The position numbers and the translations under genes were made by a program. Positions 37,801-46,917 of a DNA stretch of 64,000 bases are shown in pieces (the first letter of the stretch is position 1; the number at the start of each line of letters is the position of its first letter). The notes below the pieces were generated by a model that saw nothing but the letters and a program-made list of their open reading frames with translations, was not told where the DNA came from and did not search any database. This stretch comes from Niabella pedocola. Lineage in GTDB: Bacteria; Bacteroidota; Bacteroidia; Chitinophagales; Chitinophagaceae. The DNA is taken from NCBI RefSeq assembly GCF_021044425.1, contig NZ_JAJNEC010000005.1, positions 434,001 to 498,000 of the forward strand. The letters run 5' to 3'.

Positions 37801-38919
37801 GCTTACTGCGCTGCCGGAAAGCCCATCCGCACTGCCGTTGGGATAGTACAGCTCAAACGAGGCATCGCCCGGTGAAAAATAGTTCACACCTCCAAAATAC
37901 GTACCCACCCAAATTCCTCCCTGCCGGTCTTCATAAATAGAATAGATCGCATTGTCACTGATGGTATAGGGATCACCGCGATCGTTTTTATAATTTGTAA
38001 AGGTGCCCGTAGCGGTGTTCAATACGTTCAATCCTTTCTCCGTGGCTACATATACCTGGCCCGGCATTGGCTGGTATATGGCGCGCACGATATCGTCGCT
38101 GATCGACCCGTTGCCCCCTGCACGAAATACCTGGAAGCGTTGCTCTTTAACGATCCATTGATTCAATCCACCGGAAAGCGTGCCGGCCCATATATTGCCC
38201 TGGGGGTCTTTATAAAGCGAAAGGATGAAGTTGCTGGATAATGTTCCTGTTGCGGCCTTATGATGCACAAACCGGTTGGTGGCAGGGTCCAGCACATCAA
38301 TCCCCTCCCCGAAGGTACCCATCCAGATGTGACCGCTGGCGTCTTCCACCAGTTTCCGTACCTGGTTCAACGAAAGGCCACCAGCAACGGCGCGGTAGTT
38401 GAGCACCGTTTTCGTACGGGGATCAAACCGGTATACACCATTGCTGCGGGTAGCCACCCAGGTTTCTCCCCTGGAGGATTTCAGGATATCGAAGATCAGA
38501 TCCTGCTTAGCAAAGGCGATCCGCGTAAATTTTTCACGGGTCAGGTCAAAGGAATAAAGCCCCTCTTCCGTTCCCACCCAGAAAGTGGTACTGCTGATCT
38601 TGCAAACAGAATGGATCAGGCTATTGTCTGCATGATCCTTATCTTCCCGTACCTGGTATATTTTAAAGCTGTATCCGTCAAACCGGTTCAACCCGTTCTT
38701 GGTACCGAACCAGATGTAGCCCTGATCATCCTGCAGGATATTCCAGACGGTATTGGAAGACATGCCGTTCCGGACACTGTAATTTTTAAACAGCAACTGC
38801 TGAGCACGCAACAAGGGAGACCATAATAACAGCAATAACGCTAAAGCACACAGGCCGCCGTGCTTTATGAAAAGACTGCAAAAGCCATTGCTGCTGGTAT
38901 TATGTGATACGCCCTTCAA
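34822..38919 (-). CDS. Hybrid two-component system sensor-regulator (HTCS)
   Basis: This 1365-residue protein has a signal anchor (residues 22-38), 14-bladed-type Reg_prop repeats to about 720, a Y_Y_Y domain (about 730-790), a membrane helix (800-816), HisKA with H856 (MAHEIRTPLSLIMA), HATPase (about 945-1075), a receiver (1098-1215, phospho-Asp D1150 in LSDVMMPEMDG) and a C-terminal AraC-type HTH (about 1262-1347). The periplasmic propeller senses oligosaccharides, and the AraC domain activates PUL genes. It is inside the susC operon it presumably controls. It overlaps the sulfatase by 41 bp at its 3' end. Confidence 0.93.
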   Translation of the reverse strand: MKGVSHNTSSNGFCSLFIKHGGLCALALLLLLWSPLLRAQQLLFKNYSVRNGMSSNTVWNILQDDQGYIWFGTKNGLNRFDGYSFKIYQVREDKDHADNSLIHSVCKISSTTFWVGTEEGLYSFDLTREKFTRIAFAKQDLIFDILKSSRGETWVATRSNGVYRFDPRTKTVLNYRAVAGGLSLNQVRKLVEDASGHIWMGTFGEGIDVLDPATNRFVHHKAATGTLSSNFILSLYKDPQGNIWAGTLSGGLNQWIVKEQRFQVFRAGGNGSISDDIVRAIYQPMPGQVYVATEKGLNVLNTATGTFTNYKNDRGDPYTISDNAIYSIYEDRQGGIWVGTYFGGVNYFSPGDASFELYYPNGSADGLSGSAVSCFLEDRPGNFWVGTENGGLNYFETATGKFYKYPFPPYTQPLSYSNIHALYKDRGNRLWVGTFSGGLNRVDLNTGVVTQYHHNPADPGSISSNSIYSIYEDRSGVVWIGTVKGLNIFDPAKQQFTKVTDMDLHNSCIYKVWEDTDRCLWIATYENGLLKKDFKTGKWQQFRTVRDTESISSNKIISLYDDPEGRLWAGTDGGGLNRLDKRTGKFKRYGQEQGISNVVFGIVPDDRGYLWLSTNNGLLRFSEKEGKVWSYTGLNSLQGKLYNYNAYYRARDGRIFLGGINGFNAFYPEKIRTATSGSNLILISFKIFDHEPDLDDKKSVLQQLIGFTNKIQLSYRQSVISFEYALLDFKDPGKIKYAYKMEGFDNQWNNVGTQRIATYTNLPPGTYTFKVKATDIYGNWNDKEISVGVRVRPPFYRTNLAYILYAALLVAAVFLLRNYYKRREIRKNEVRLEKMKVQREKEFYQQKMDFFTTMAHEIRTPLSLIMAPLENLKDAALQSEQRKQLKVMEENSERLQSLVNQLLDFRRIESDIYTIRKEPVELISFVQALYARFNAIAVQKKLQFLLTTDVDRLTIDADPEALQKILNNLLMNAFKFAATTVELRVCQQKPDARGQGSVSVQIKDDGIGIPEAELTAVFKPFYKVAGTGGQLNNIGGTGIGLSLAKALAEKHSGALTAVNGKDGFTTFVLILPFETVLKDEVSALPAGEADAVMDGDTGGPTILVVEDDLNMLDFISASLKAEGYHTCCAINGKEALGILQARQIELVLSDVMMPEMDGITLCRRIREQISSSHVPVVLLTARSTTDAELQALESGADAYIMKPFKWKQVRATIKNLLETRARLKEKFSAHPFVEADTLYNNPSDQVFIEKITAIIEERLDDYQLSVEELSKAVAMSRSTLHKKLKAISGNSPNEFIRVIRLKESAKLLLSGKCNVSEAGYRTGFNSPSYFTKCFTLQFGVTPSEFVEKYLSDHAYKDSVFRKDQA

Positions 38920-38924
38920 TCCAT

Positions 38925-40334
38925 TTATTTTTTTGCTTTCTTTTTCACTACGGTGTCCGGCACTTCTGCATCAACTTCCTTCAGCCACTGATCCAGTTTC
39001 TTTTTAAGGTCCGCCGCTTTTCCGGGCATCTGCGCTGCAAGATCTGTTTGTTCTGACGGATCTTTTTTCAGGTTATATAATTCTGTACGATTCGCTTTAT
39101 AGAAATACAGCAACTTATAGTCTCCGTCCCGTACCGCACTGCACATGCGGTTTACCCAGCGCCCGGTTTCAGATGGATAATGCCAGAAAAACGGTTCGCG
39201 TTCCGCAATAGCCTTTCCTTTCAGCAGGGGCACCAAACTTTTGCCATCCAGCAGGTTGTCCTTCCGTTTTTTTGTTTTTGCGAGCTCCAGGAAAGTTGGA
39301 TAAAAATCAGTAGCCATTACCCGTGTATTAACAGTGGTCTGCGGCCGGATGGTTTCCGGCCAGCGCGCAATCAGGTTTTCACGGATACCGCCTTCATACA
39401 GCCACGACTTCCCGGCTCGCAGCGTACCATTGTTCCCCAGGTGCCATACACCGCCATTATCGGAGAAAAAGATCACCAGTGTATTTTTATCGATCCCTGC
39501 TTTTTTCAACGTTTCCATTACCGTTCCCACACCGGCATCGATCCGTTCGATCATGGCGGCGAGATACGGATTATCCAGGTGATCGGCCTCATGTCGTTCA
39601 TTCTGCGGACCAAACAAGGCTTCTGCTTTTCCTGCACCATATTTCGCATCAAACTTCATCTTGTATTTTTTTACCAGGGCCTCAGGGGCATCCAATTTGG
39701 TATGTACGCTGTAAAAGGTAAGATAAAGAAAGAATGGCTTAGCCTTGTTCCGCAGGATAAATTCAGACGCTTCACTGCATTGCCGGTCGGTAAGATATTC
39801 GCCTGCACTACCGGTATCGAAAGTACTGATTTTGTCATAGGGGTAAAAATAATCTCCGTCGGCAATGTATTTTGTTTCGGAACCGATCACCTCGTTAAAG
39901 CCATGCTGCTGCGGGTTTCCCTTTGGATCATTAAATTTTGTATCCAGGTGCCATTTGCCAATAATGCCGGTATGATATCCGGCGGCAGCCAGGGCGCGGT
40001 TGACGGTATAGGACTTTGCAGGATCCAGGTAGCGGTCTGCGTTGTTATCCAGGAAATCCGTGATCCGTACCCGGGCCGGGTATTGCCCGGTCATGATACC
40101 TGCACGCGAGGGCGAACAAATGGGCGCGGCTGAATAGGCTTGTGTAAACCGCGCGCCTTCCCCGGCCAGCTTGTCCAGGTTTGGTGTTTCGTTAAACGTA
40201 TTGCCATAGCAACCCAGCTCGGCCGACCCTAGGTCGTCGGCCATAATAAAAATAATATTCGGCCGTTGCTGCGCATCCGCAACTGCGGTCCACAGGCTTA
40301 CAACCATTAAAACGAGCCATCTTGTTTTTTTCAT
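38925..40334 (-). CDS. Type I sulfatase S1 (CSPSR motif)
   Basis: This 469-residue protein has a signal peptide ending at about residue 22 (AVADAQ), then IMADDLGSAELGCYGNTFNETP and the formylglycine motif C73-S-P-S-R77. The DNGGVWHLG metal site and a C-terminal DxxE/lysine-rich tail (KKKAKK) are visible. It is periplasmic. The gene ends 5 bp before the HTCS start. It is closely similar in layout to the sulfatase at 50471 (GCYGN.FNETP, MTGQYPAR, FYPYD). Confidence 0.92.
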   Translation of the reverse strand: MKKTRWLVLMVVSLWTAVADAQQRPNIIFIMADDLGSAELGCYGNTFNETPNLDKLAGEGARFTQAYSAAPICSPSRAGIMTGQYPARVRITDFLDNNADRYLDPAKSYTVNRALAAAGYHTGIIGKWHLDTKFNDPKGNPQQHGFNEVIGSETKYIADGDYFYPYDKISTFDTGSAGEYLTDRQCSEASEFILRNKAKPFFLYLTFYSVHTKLDAPEALVKKYKMKFDAKYGAGKAEALFGPQNERHEADHLDNPYLAAMIERIDAGVGTVMETLKKAGIDKNTLVIFFSDNGGVWHLGNNGTLRAGKSWLYEGGIRENLIARWPETIRPQTTVNTRVMATDFYPTFLELAKTKKRKDNLLDGKSLVPLLKGKAIAEREPFFWHYPSETGRWVNRMCSAVRDGDYKLLYFYKANRTELYNLKKDPSEQTDLAAQMPGKAADLKKKLDQWLKEVDAEVPDTVVKKKAKK

Positions 40335-40386
40335 CTGTTTATGTTCAGGGGTTAAATTTTAAATCTGTTCAGGGATTACGATGGGG

Positions 40387-41754
40387 TTATTTTCGCTCAA
40401 ACGGGATATCCAGTGTTGCACCCGGATCTCCCTGTTGTTTCATCCAGCCTTCCAGCTTTTGGCGGTACGCGGCTATCTGTGCTGCATATTTTTTATCGCC
40501 GGCCAGATTGTGCAATTCATAGGGGTCGTTTTTAAGGTCATAAAATTCTACGGCAGGCCGGTGAATATTGCGTTCTACCAGTATTTTATCCTTTGGAGAT
40601 GTTTCCGCTTTTTCCTTCCAGCTCACCCAATACGCATTTTTAGGATTCATCATATACTTAATGTGATAATTTTTACCGGGTGTGAGATTCAGCAATAACT
40701 TATACCGGCCGTCGCGAATGCTGCGGATCGGATACGGCGGACCTTCCGGCAGGTTATTGTGAATGCCAAAAGCCACTTCTCTTGCCTGCTGCGTTTTACC
40801 CTGCAGTACTCCCAGGAAGCTGCGCCCGTCCAGGTGTGCAACAGGATTACCGCCTGCGATATTAATAAATGTAGGCGTAATATCTTCATACTGTACAATG
40901 GCACCGGTAGCCGATTTGGGTTGTACCACGCCGGGCCAGCGCACGATCATGGAGCTTTTTTGTCCTGCATCCCAAAGCGTCCATTTGGCGCCGGGAAACT
41001 GGGCGCCCTGTTCTCCAAGAAAGATGAACACGGTATTGTTCTCCTTCCCGGTTTCTTTTACCGCCTGCATCAGCTCTCCTACCTGGTTATCCAGCCTGCG
41101 CACTTCCGCCAGGTATTTCTGAAATTGTTTTCTTGTGGGTTTGGTATCTACCCAGTGCGGCGGCAGGATCAGTTGCTCCGGATCAAACTCGGTGGTATCC
41201 CCCATCGTCCAGGGTGCATGCGGGTTGATGCTCATTACAAAAAGACAAAAGGGCTTCTGTTGTCCGCTCATAAAAGCTTTTACATCGGTTAGCGAATAAT
41301 CGTCTGTTGGGGATACGCAATTGGGCTCAAAGCCTTTAATGATTTCGAAGGGAAACACCGTCCGGGGCTTTGTGCTATGGTCTTTGCCGGTTAAGGCAAC
41401 CGTGTATCCCAAACCGGAAAGGTAATGCCCGATACTTTTTAAAGTATCATATACTGGTTTATGATTCTGGTAAGAGCCATGCCGTACCGGGTACAAACCG
41501 GTGAACAGGGAGGCACGGGTAGGCACACACATTGCCTCCGATGCAATCATGTTATTGAATTGCATGCCCTGATCTGCCAGCCGGTCGATATTGGTGGTTT
41601 TAAGATTGCGGCCACCATAGCAGCTGAGCTGCCGCGAATCGAGGTCATCGGCCATGATCACTACGATATTGGGCTGTTTGCTGCGCTGCGCCTGGCTTTT
41701 AATACCAAAACCTGCTAACAGCAGTACGAACAACAACCCGGTTCTTTTTGTCAT
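40387..41754 (-). CDS. Type I sulfatase S1 (CVPTR motif)
   Basis: This 455-residue secreted sulfatase has a signal peptide to residue 22 (GIKSQAQ) and the motif C76-V-P-T-R80. Metal residues are seen in VIMADDLDSRQLSCYGG and later EQGAQFPGAKWTLWDAG, which replaces the usual DNG motif (FIFLGEQGAQ). The different second metal site places it in another sulfatase subfamily, possibly heparan N-sulfatase-like. The substrate linkage is unknown. Confidence 0.9.
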   Translation of the reverse strand: MTKRTGLLFVLLLAGFGIKSQAQRSKQPNIVVIMADDLDSRQLSCYGGRNLKTTNIDRLADQGMQFNNMIASEAMCVPTRASLFTGLYPVRHGSYQNHKPVYDTLKSIGHYLSGLGYTVALTGKDHSTKPRTVFPFEIIKGFEPNCVSPTDDYSLTDVKAFMSGQQKPFCLFVMSINPHAPWTMGDTTEFDPEQLILPPHWVDTKPTRKQFQKYLAEVRRLDNQVGELMQAVKETGKENNTVFIFLGEQGAQFPGAKWTLWDAGQKSSMIVRWPGVVQPKSATGAIVQYEDITPTFINIAGGNPVAHLDGRSFLGVLQGKTQQAREVAFGIHNNLPEGPPYPIRSIRDGRYKLLLNLTPGKNYHIKYMMNPKNAYWVSWKEKAETSPKDKILVERNIHRPAVEFYDLKNDPYELHNLAGDKKYAAQIAAYRQKLEGWMKQQGDPGATLDIPFERK

Positions 41755-41765
41755 ATTATCATCTT

Positions 41766-43094
41766 TTATCGGTTTGAAAAAATATCTGGCAATGCAACGG
41801 TACCATTGCCGATGGGGGGAATGCCCAGCAAGCGGCAGATCACGGGTGCAATATCCAGCATGCGCAGCCGCGCCAGCGTACTGCCTTTTTTGATACCATT
41901 GCCCGCAGCAATAAACCCGGTATAGATCTCATCAAAATCCGGATAATAGCCATGTGCACCGCCAAGTGGTTTTGTACGGATCAACGGACCTTTTATGGCA
42001 TTACTGGCCACAAACCCTTTTTTCATGGCCAATGCCAGTTCCACTTCAGGGTTGGCTCCTATCGCTTCAAGCTCTTTCTTTGTAACGATACGGAACCATT
42101 GATCGCCGTGGGGCAGCTGACGCAGCAATTGTTCTACCTGTTGGGTCGTGGCCGCATCACCGGCTTTTTTTGTATATAGAAAGGCTGACCCGCCTGTTGT
42201 ATAAAATTTTGCCTTCCAGTCATCGCCGCTGATCAGCCCATTCTTTTCCAGCAGCACATTCGGAGCTACGCTTTGCGTGGCATCTACAAATCCATGATCC
42301 CCGGTTACGATGATTGTTGTATTTGAAGTCTGTCCGGATTCTTCAACGGCAGCAATCACCCGGCCGATCATGCTATCGATCACGGCCACCGCTGTTTTTA
42401 CTTCCGGCGCATCTCTCCCATGTTCATGCTGGGCATGGTCTGCCTGTATGAAATGAATGGCCAGCAATGCCGGCTGGTACTGCTTAAATATAAAGGCCCC
42501 CATCCGGCCAATGGTACGATCCACATCCCTGTATTTAAAGTCATCCGCCGTAACCGTTCCGTTACCGGCGGCCGCCATCTGATCCAGCATGCCAGCCGGA
42601 GTAATATACGGCCTGGTTACAGAGAGCTGGTCCGTTTTTTCATCACCGTCGGCACGACGTACCGGAAAATTATAGTCGATCGGTGCACCAACCGTTACCG
42701 GCCACATCACCGCTCCGGATGTAAGACCCGCATGCTTAACCGCCTTCCAGAGGGTGGGTGTTTTTATGGAACTGTCTTCCCAGTACCATCGGCCCTTTGG
42801 TGCTTCAAAGGGGGTATTGTAATAAATACCATGCTTCCCCGGCGGCTGACCGGTAACAATGGATGTATGCGAAGGATAGGTTACCGTAGGAAACACCCCC
42901 ACCACCTGGCGGGCATAAACACCCTGTTGTTTTAACTGCCTCAGATGAGGGGCAGGCCAGGCGGGATCCAGGTAAAATTCCGGGCGAAGCCCATCGATAC
43001 TGATCAGCACCACATGTTTTGCAGACTGCGCCCTTACCTGCAACATTCCACCAAGCGCAAATGCAACAAAAAGTATTCGTTTAACTAACATCAT
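41766..43094 (-). CDS. NPP-type nucleotide pyrophosphatase/phosphodiesterase
   Basis: This 442-residue secreted protein has a signal peptide to about residue 22. Metal ligand D34 (SIDG) and the nucleophile Thr in FPTVTYPSHTSIVTG (T72) define the NPP branch of the alkaline phosphatase superfamily. DHAQHEHG and TGDHGF supply more metal ligands. These enzymes cleave phosphodiester bonds and are related to sulfatases. Its ATG is adjacent to the sulfatase stop at 43095 and ends 11 bp before the next sulfatase, so it is a true PUL member. It may release phosphodiesters or accept sulfate esters promiscuously. Confidence 0.9.
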   Translation of the reverse strand: MMLVKRILFVAFALGGMLQVRAQSAKHVVLISIDGLRPEFYLDPAWPAPHLRQLKQQGVYARQVVGVFPTVTYPSHTSIVTGQPPGKHGIYYNTPFEAPKGRWYWEDSSIKTPTLWKAVKHAGLTSGAVMWPVTVGAPIDYNFPVRRADGDEKTDQLSVTRPYITPAGMLDQMAAAGNGTVTADDFKYRDVDRTIGRMGAFIFKQYQPALLAIHFIQADHAQHEHGRDAPEVKTAVAVIDSMIGRVIAAVEESGQTSNTTIIVTGDHGFVDATQSVAPNVLLEKNGLISGDDWKAKFYTTGGSAFLYTKKAGDAATTQQVEQLLRQLPHGDQWFRIVTKKELEAIGANPEVELALAMKKGFVASNAIKGPLIRTKPLGGAHGYYPDFDEIYTGFIAAGNGIKKGSTLARLRMLDIAPVICRLLGIPPIGNGTVALPDIFSNR

Positions 43095-45149
43095 CTATTT
43101 TTTTATGGCAACCAGTTCCACATCATCAACCCATAATTCCGAACCGGGTGCCGCTGTTCCAAAATAAAGCCCAACACGGTACATGCCGTTTTCAGGAATG
43201 GCTGCTGAAGTAAATTCAAAATCCTTTATACCTGGTTTGATCTGCAATTCCCGGTCAATGATCTTTGAAGCGTCTGCACCGGTACTTTCAAGCCGTACAA
43301 AGAAGCGGGTATCCCGGTTGGCTGTTGCTTTCATTTTTATTAAAAACCGTTCTCCCTGCTGTGCTTTAAAAGGCCAGAGCATGGACAGCGCTGCGGGCTT
43401 TGCCGCCGGTTGTACCACGGAAATGAGTGCCGATTTTTTCCCGGAGATACGGCTATGGTCATCGATCCTTATCGAGCCATTCATCGCTGCTGCCTGGTGT
43501 ACATTCCAGCCACCCAGGTTGTCATCGAAATTTCCGTTGATGTTTCTCCGGTAGGCCTGCATCCGCACCCCATACTCCCGTGTGTCGAGGGGAAACGCGC
43601 CTATTTTCCGGGCCCATTGCTCCCAGTCGGCATACAATGACTTTACGCGCTCGGGTTCTTTCCGGCTCAGGTCGTTCATTTCTGTAGGATCTGCATCCAT
43701 ATCATATAATTGCAGCGTGTTCATTGAAAACGATGCATCTTCCGGTGTTTTGGCCACCAGCTTCCACTTGCCGTCACGCAGGGCGATATTGGCCTCGTGC
43801 TCCCAATAGATCCGCCCCCGGTTATTTGACTGCCCCGAAAAATGAGGCAGCAGGCTTTTGCCTTCCATGGGATGAATGTTATGGCCTTGAAATACCGAAG
43901 GGTACTGTGCTCCGGACACCGCCACACAGGTGGCCATAATATCGGTGATATGCCCGTAGCCGGAAACAAACTGGTTATTCAGGCGGGCGGCAATGCCCTT
44001 TGGCCAATGCACGATCAGCGGAGTGGCAATGCCTCCTTCATGGGTAAAATGTTTATACTGCTGAAAGGGTGTGTTGCTTACATTTGCCCAGGGCAGCCGG
44101 TAGCTTTCAAATGTGGCTTCTGTTCCGTCCACGGCTTTGCTTTTGCCACTGCTGATAAACTCTGCACAGGCGCCGTTGTCGCTGAGAAAAAAGATCAGGG
44201 TATTATCCAGTTCATTGTTGGCGCTGAGTGTTTGTATGATCTTCCCGATCCCCTCATCCATGATATCGATCTGTGCCGCATAGATGGCCATGCGACTGCT
44301 CATTTCTTCCTGCTCTTTATCCGTAAGCCCGTCCCATGCCGGAACCGTGGCATCCCTCGGCGTACATACAGCCGAAGCCGCAAACAAGCCGATCGCTTTT
44401 TGTTTTTTAAAACGGGCGGCCCGTATGGCATCCCAGCCTTTTTTATATTCTGCTGTATATTTTTCAATGGTGGCCTTTAATGCATGCAGGGGCCAGTGGG
44501 GCGCCGTATAGGCTACATACATAAAGAAAGGGTCCTGTTTTTGGCTGCGGAAATGATCCTTTAAAAAACGCACGCTGGTATCGGAGATCGCATTGGTTAA
44601 ATAAAAATGATCGGGGGCCTTATATTTCCGGTTATCACTGTAAAGCACCGGTGTAAAATAATTAGCCCCACCGGGAATAATACCGAAATAACGGTCGAAC
44701 CCGCGCTGCCGCGGCCAGTTATCCGTTACTTCACCATCGATCTTCCGCTCATTGGTCACGTGCCATTTGCCGGTCATATAAGTACGGTAGCCGGCTGTCT
44801 TTAATACTTCGGCGATCGTTACGCACTCGTTGTTCAGGTTGTCCTGGTAAGCAGGGCCGGTGCCCAGGTCCGCTGCTGCCATCCAGCCCATTCCGGCCTG
44901 ATGCGGGTACAGTCCCGTAAGCAAGGAAGCCCGCGTTGGGCAACACCTTGCCGCATTGTAAAACTGCCGGTAACGGATGCCTTCCTTTGCCAGCTGATCA
45001 AGATGCGGCGTCCGGATCTCTCCGCCATAAGCACCGATATCGGAATAGCCCATATCATCTGCCATTATGAGCAGGATATTGGGTTTCGACTGCGCAGCGG
45101 CAAATAGTGAAACGCCTAATAAAAATATAAGAACAGAAAAGCGGAACAT
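43095..45149 (-). CDS. Arylsulfatase with a C-terminal carbohydrate-binding-like domain
   Basis: This 684-residue protein has a signal peptide to residue 20 (FAAAQ). The active site is C69-C70-P-T-R73 (CCPTRASLLTG), as in classical aryl- and choline-sulfatase-type enzymes. The sulfatase domain runs to about residue 530. The last 149 residues (from 536) form a beta-rich domain ending WVDDVELV, resembling a CBM4/9-type jelly roll, which may hold the glycan. Extra loops (VCTPRDATVPAWDGL around 265) set it apart from the neighbours. It is cotranscribed with NPP. Confidence 0.91.
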   Translation of the reverse strand: MFRFSVLIFLLGVSLFAAAQSKPNILLIMADDMGYSDIGAYGGEIRTPHLDQLAKEGIRYRQFYNAARCCPTRASLLTGLYPHQAGMGWMAAADLGTGPAYQDNLNNECVTIAEVLKTAGYRTYMTGKWHVTNERKIDGEVTDNWPRQRGFDRYFGIIPGGANYFTPVLYSDNRKYKAPDHFYLTNAISDTSVRFLKDHFRSQKQDPFFMYVAYTAPHWPLHALKATIEKYTAEYKKGWDAIRAARFKKQKAIGLFAASAVCTPRDATVPAWDGLTDKEQEEMSSRMAIYAAQIDIMDEGIGKIIQTLSANNELDNTLIFFLSDNGACAEFISSGKSKAVDGTEATFESYRLPWANVSNTPFQQYKHFTHEGGIATPLIVHWPKGIAARLNNQFVSGYGHITDIMATCVAVSGAQYPSVFQGHNIHPMEGKSLLPHFSGQSNNRGRIYWEHEANIALRDGKWKLVAKTPEDASFSMNTLQLYDMDADPTEMNDLSRKEPERVKSLYADWEQWARKIGAFPLDTREYGVRMQAYRRNINGNFDDNLGGWNVHQAAAMNGSIRIDDHSRISGKKSALISVVQPAAKPAALSMLWPFKAQQGERFLIKMKATANRDTRFFVRLESTGADASKIIDRELQIKPGIKDFEFTSAAIPENGMYRVGLYFGTAAPGSELWVDDVELVAIKK

Positions 45150-45199
45150 TCGTTATTTAAATTTAAAGTTAGACCTTCTTTTGATGCATGGGTTTAAAA

Positions 45200-46888
45200 T
45201 TACCATCCGGGATTCTGATTGGCCGTTCCGATATTCGGATTTTGCGTAATCTCATCGGCGGGTAACGGGTATAACAGGTTCTTGGGAATCTCAATACTCA
45301 TTTGTGGCGCGTTAACAGCAAATTCATTGGAATACTTTTTGGTGGTCGTATTATACGTCGGCATCTTCTGCGGGTATTTTAACAGCACTTCTTTGAACTG
45401 GTATTCGAACATGGTTTGTGCCGGGCTCAGCGGGCTGCGCATACGAACAAGATCAAACCAGCGCTGTCCTTCCCCCACCAGTTCAAGACCCCGATCGTCA
45501 AAGATCTTCATCCGGAATGCATCCCTGGATAACCCAGGTACAATATCGGCCGGTACGGCCCGCTGGGTTCCATTCGCATTCCTTGCCCTTGCTCTTACCT
45601 TGTTGAAGGCTTCCAGTGCCGTTGCAGTAGGCCCGTTCAATTCGTTTTCCGCTTCTGCTTTTATCAGGTAGACCTCCGCAAAGCGGATCACAAAAAAATC
45701 ATTCCCGTTATTGCGACCGTCTTTACCATTGGGATCAATGTATTTGCTGATCAATGGCGTGGTAATATTGCCTTCATCCGCCGCAGGGAGATTGGGGTAA
45801 ACGGCATAATATTTTTTTTGTGTAACGTTATACCCTTTCTGAAAAAAGGCCCCCTCATTCCGGTAATCGATTACCTTTATCCCATTGATCACCGAATCAT
45901 AATCGCCGGTGCGGTAATAATCCGCTACCCAGGGCATCACCCGCATAGAGCCATCCCCCGCTCCGTTGGGCGGATTGCCGCAAACCTGGTGCGTATTGGG
46001 TGCACCAAAGCGCAGTGCAAACTCTGAACCCGCCGCAGGCTGGGCACGGTCCTGCTGATCTACCATGAACCGCACGCCAAAGATCACTTCGTTATAGGCA
46101 TCGCTTTCCCGGTTGATATCAAACAGGTCTTTATAATTACCCACCAGCTGGTACTGGTTACTTTGTATCACGGAATCGGCATAGGTGATCGTTTTCCGGT
46201 AGTACGCGTTTCCATCCTGCCCTTTTAACGCCAGTTGATTGCCGCACGTTAGTGCCGCCTGGGCATGAATAGCCTGTGCCGCACCTTTGGAAGCACGGCC
46301 CAGCTCCGCCGCCGGTATATTTTTTGCCAGGGGCAACAGCGCTGCCGCTTTTTCCAGATCCGAAAAGATCTGGGTATACACCGCCTCCACCGGACTTCGG
46401 GGCAGGTAAAAATCGGAACTTACATCGGTGGCATTCAGCCGCAATGGTACGCCGCCATATAAACGAACCAGGTAATAATAACAGAACGCTCTTATAAAAT
46501 ACGCATCGCCGTAGGCACGCTGCTCTGCTGCGGCATCCAGTTCCTTTGTATCGAGCTGGGCGATCAGATCATTGGCACTGCCGATGGTAAAATATAAAAC
46601 ACTCCAAAAGCCGGACACATTTACCGAGGTAAGAGTGCGGTCCGAAAAAGGCAGCAACTCACCGGATGCAGCTGCATACAGATCATCTGCAGAAAGAAAC
46701 AACATGGCCATTCCTCTGAACTTAAAGGCATTGGAGTTATTCAGGCGGGCGTACAATCCTTTAACCACCACTTCCAGGTCCCGTTCGCTGTTGATGGTAG
46801 CCGGCGTGGGTACATCGAGCAGGTCTTCCTTTAAACTGCAGCCTCCCAGTACAACAGCTGTCAGCAGTAATGCAATAATATATTTCAT
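45200..46888 (-). CDS. SusD/RagB glycan-binding lipoprotein
   Basis: This 562-residue outer-membrane lipoprotein has the lipobox LGGC (C17). Typical SusD features are the N-terminal LDVPTPATINSERDLEVVVKG, TPR-like AYGDAYFIRAFCYYYLVRLYGGVPL and the C-terminal GEGQRWFDLVRM and LYPLPADEITQNPN. It binds oligosaccharides at the surface and closes the SusC channel. It is 29 bp downstream of susC. Confidence 0.95.
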   Translation of the reverse strand: MKYIIALLLTAVVLGGCSLKEDLLDVPTPATINSERDLEVVVKGLYARLNNSNAFKFRGMAMLFLSADDLYAAASGELLPFSDRTLTSVNVSGFWSVLYFTIGSANDLIAQLDTKELDAAAEQRAYGDAYFIRAFCYYYLVRLYGGVPLRLNATDVSSDFYLPRSPVEAVYTQIFSDLEKAAALLPLAKNIPAAELGRASKGAAQAIHAQAALTCGNQLALKGQDGNAYYRKTITYADSVIQSNQYQLVGNYKDLFDINRESDAYNEVIFGVRFMVDQQDRAQPAAGSEFALRFGAPNTHQVCGNPPNGAGDGSMRVMPWVADYYRTGDYDSVINGIKVIDYRNEGAFFQKGYNVTQKKYYAVYPNLPAADEGNITTPLISKYIDPNGKDGRNNGNDFFVIRFAEVYLIKAEAENELNGPTATALEAFNKVRARARNANGTQRAVPADIVPGLSRDAFRMKIFDDRGLELVGEGQRWFDLVRMRSPLSPAQTMFEYQFKEVLLKYPQKMPTYNTTTKKYSNEFAVNAPQMSIEIPKNLLYPLPADEITQNPNIGTANQNPGW

Positions 46889-46917
46889 GAATTCTTTTTT
46901 ATACTATGAATGAATGA

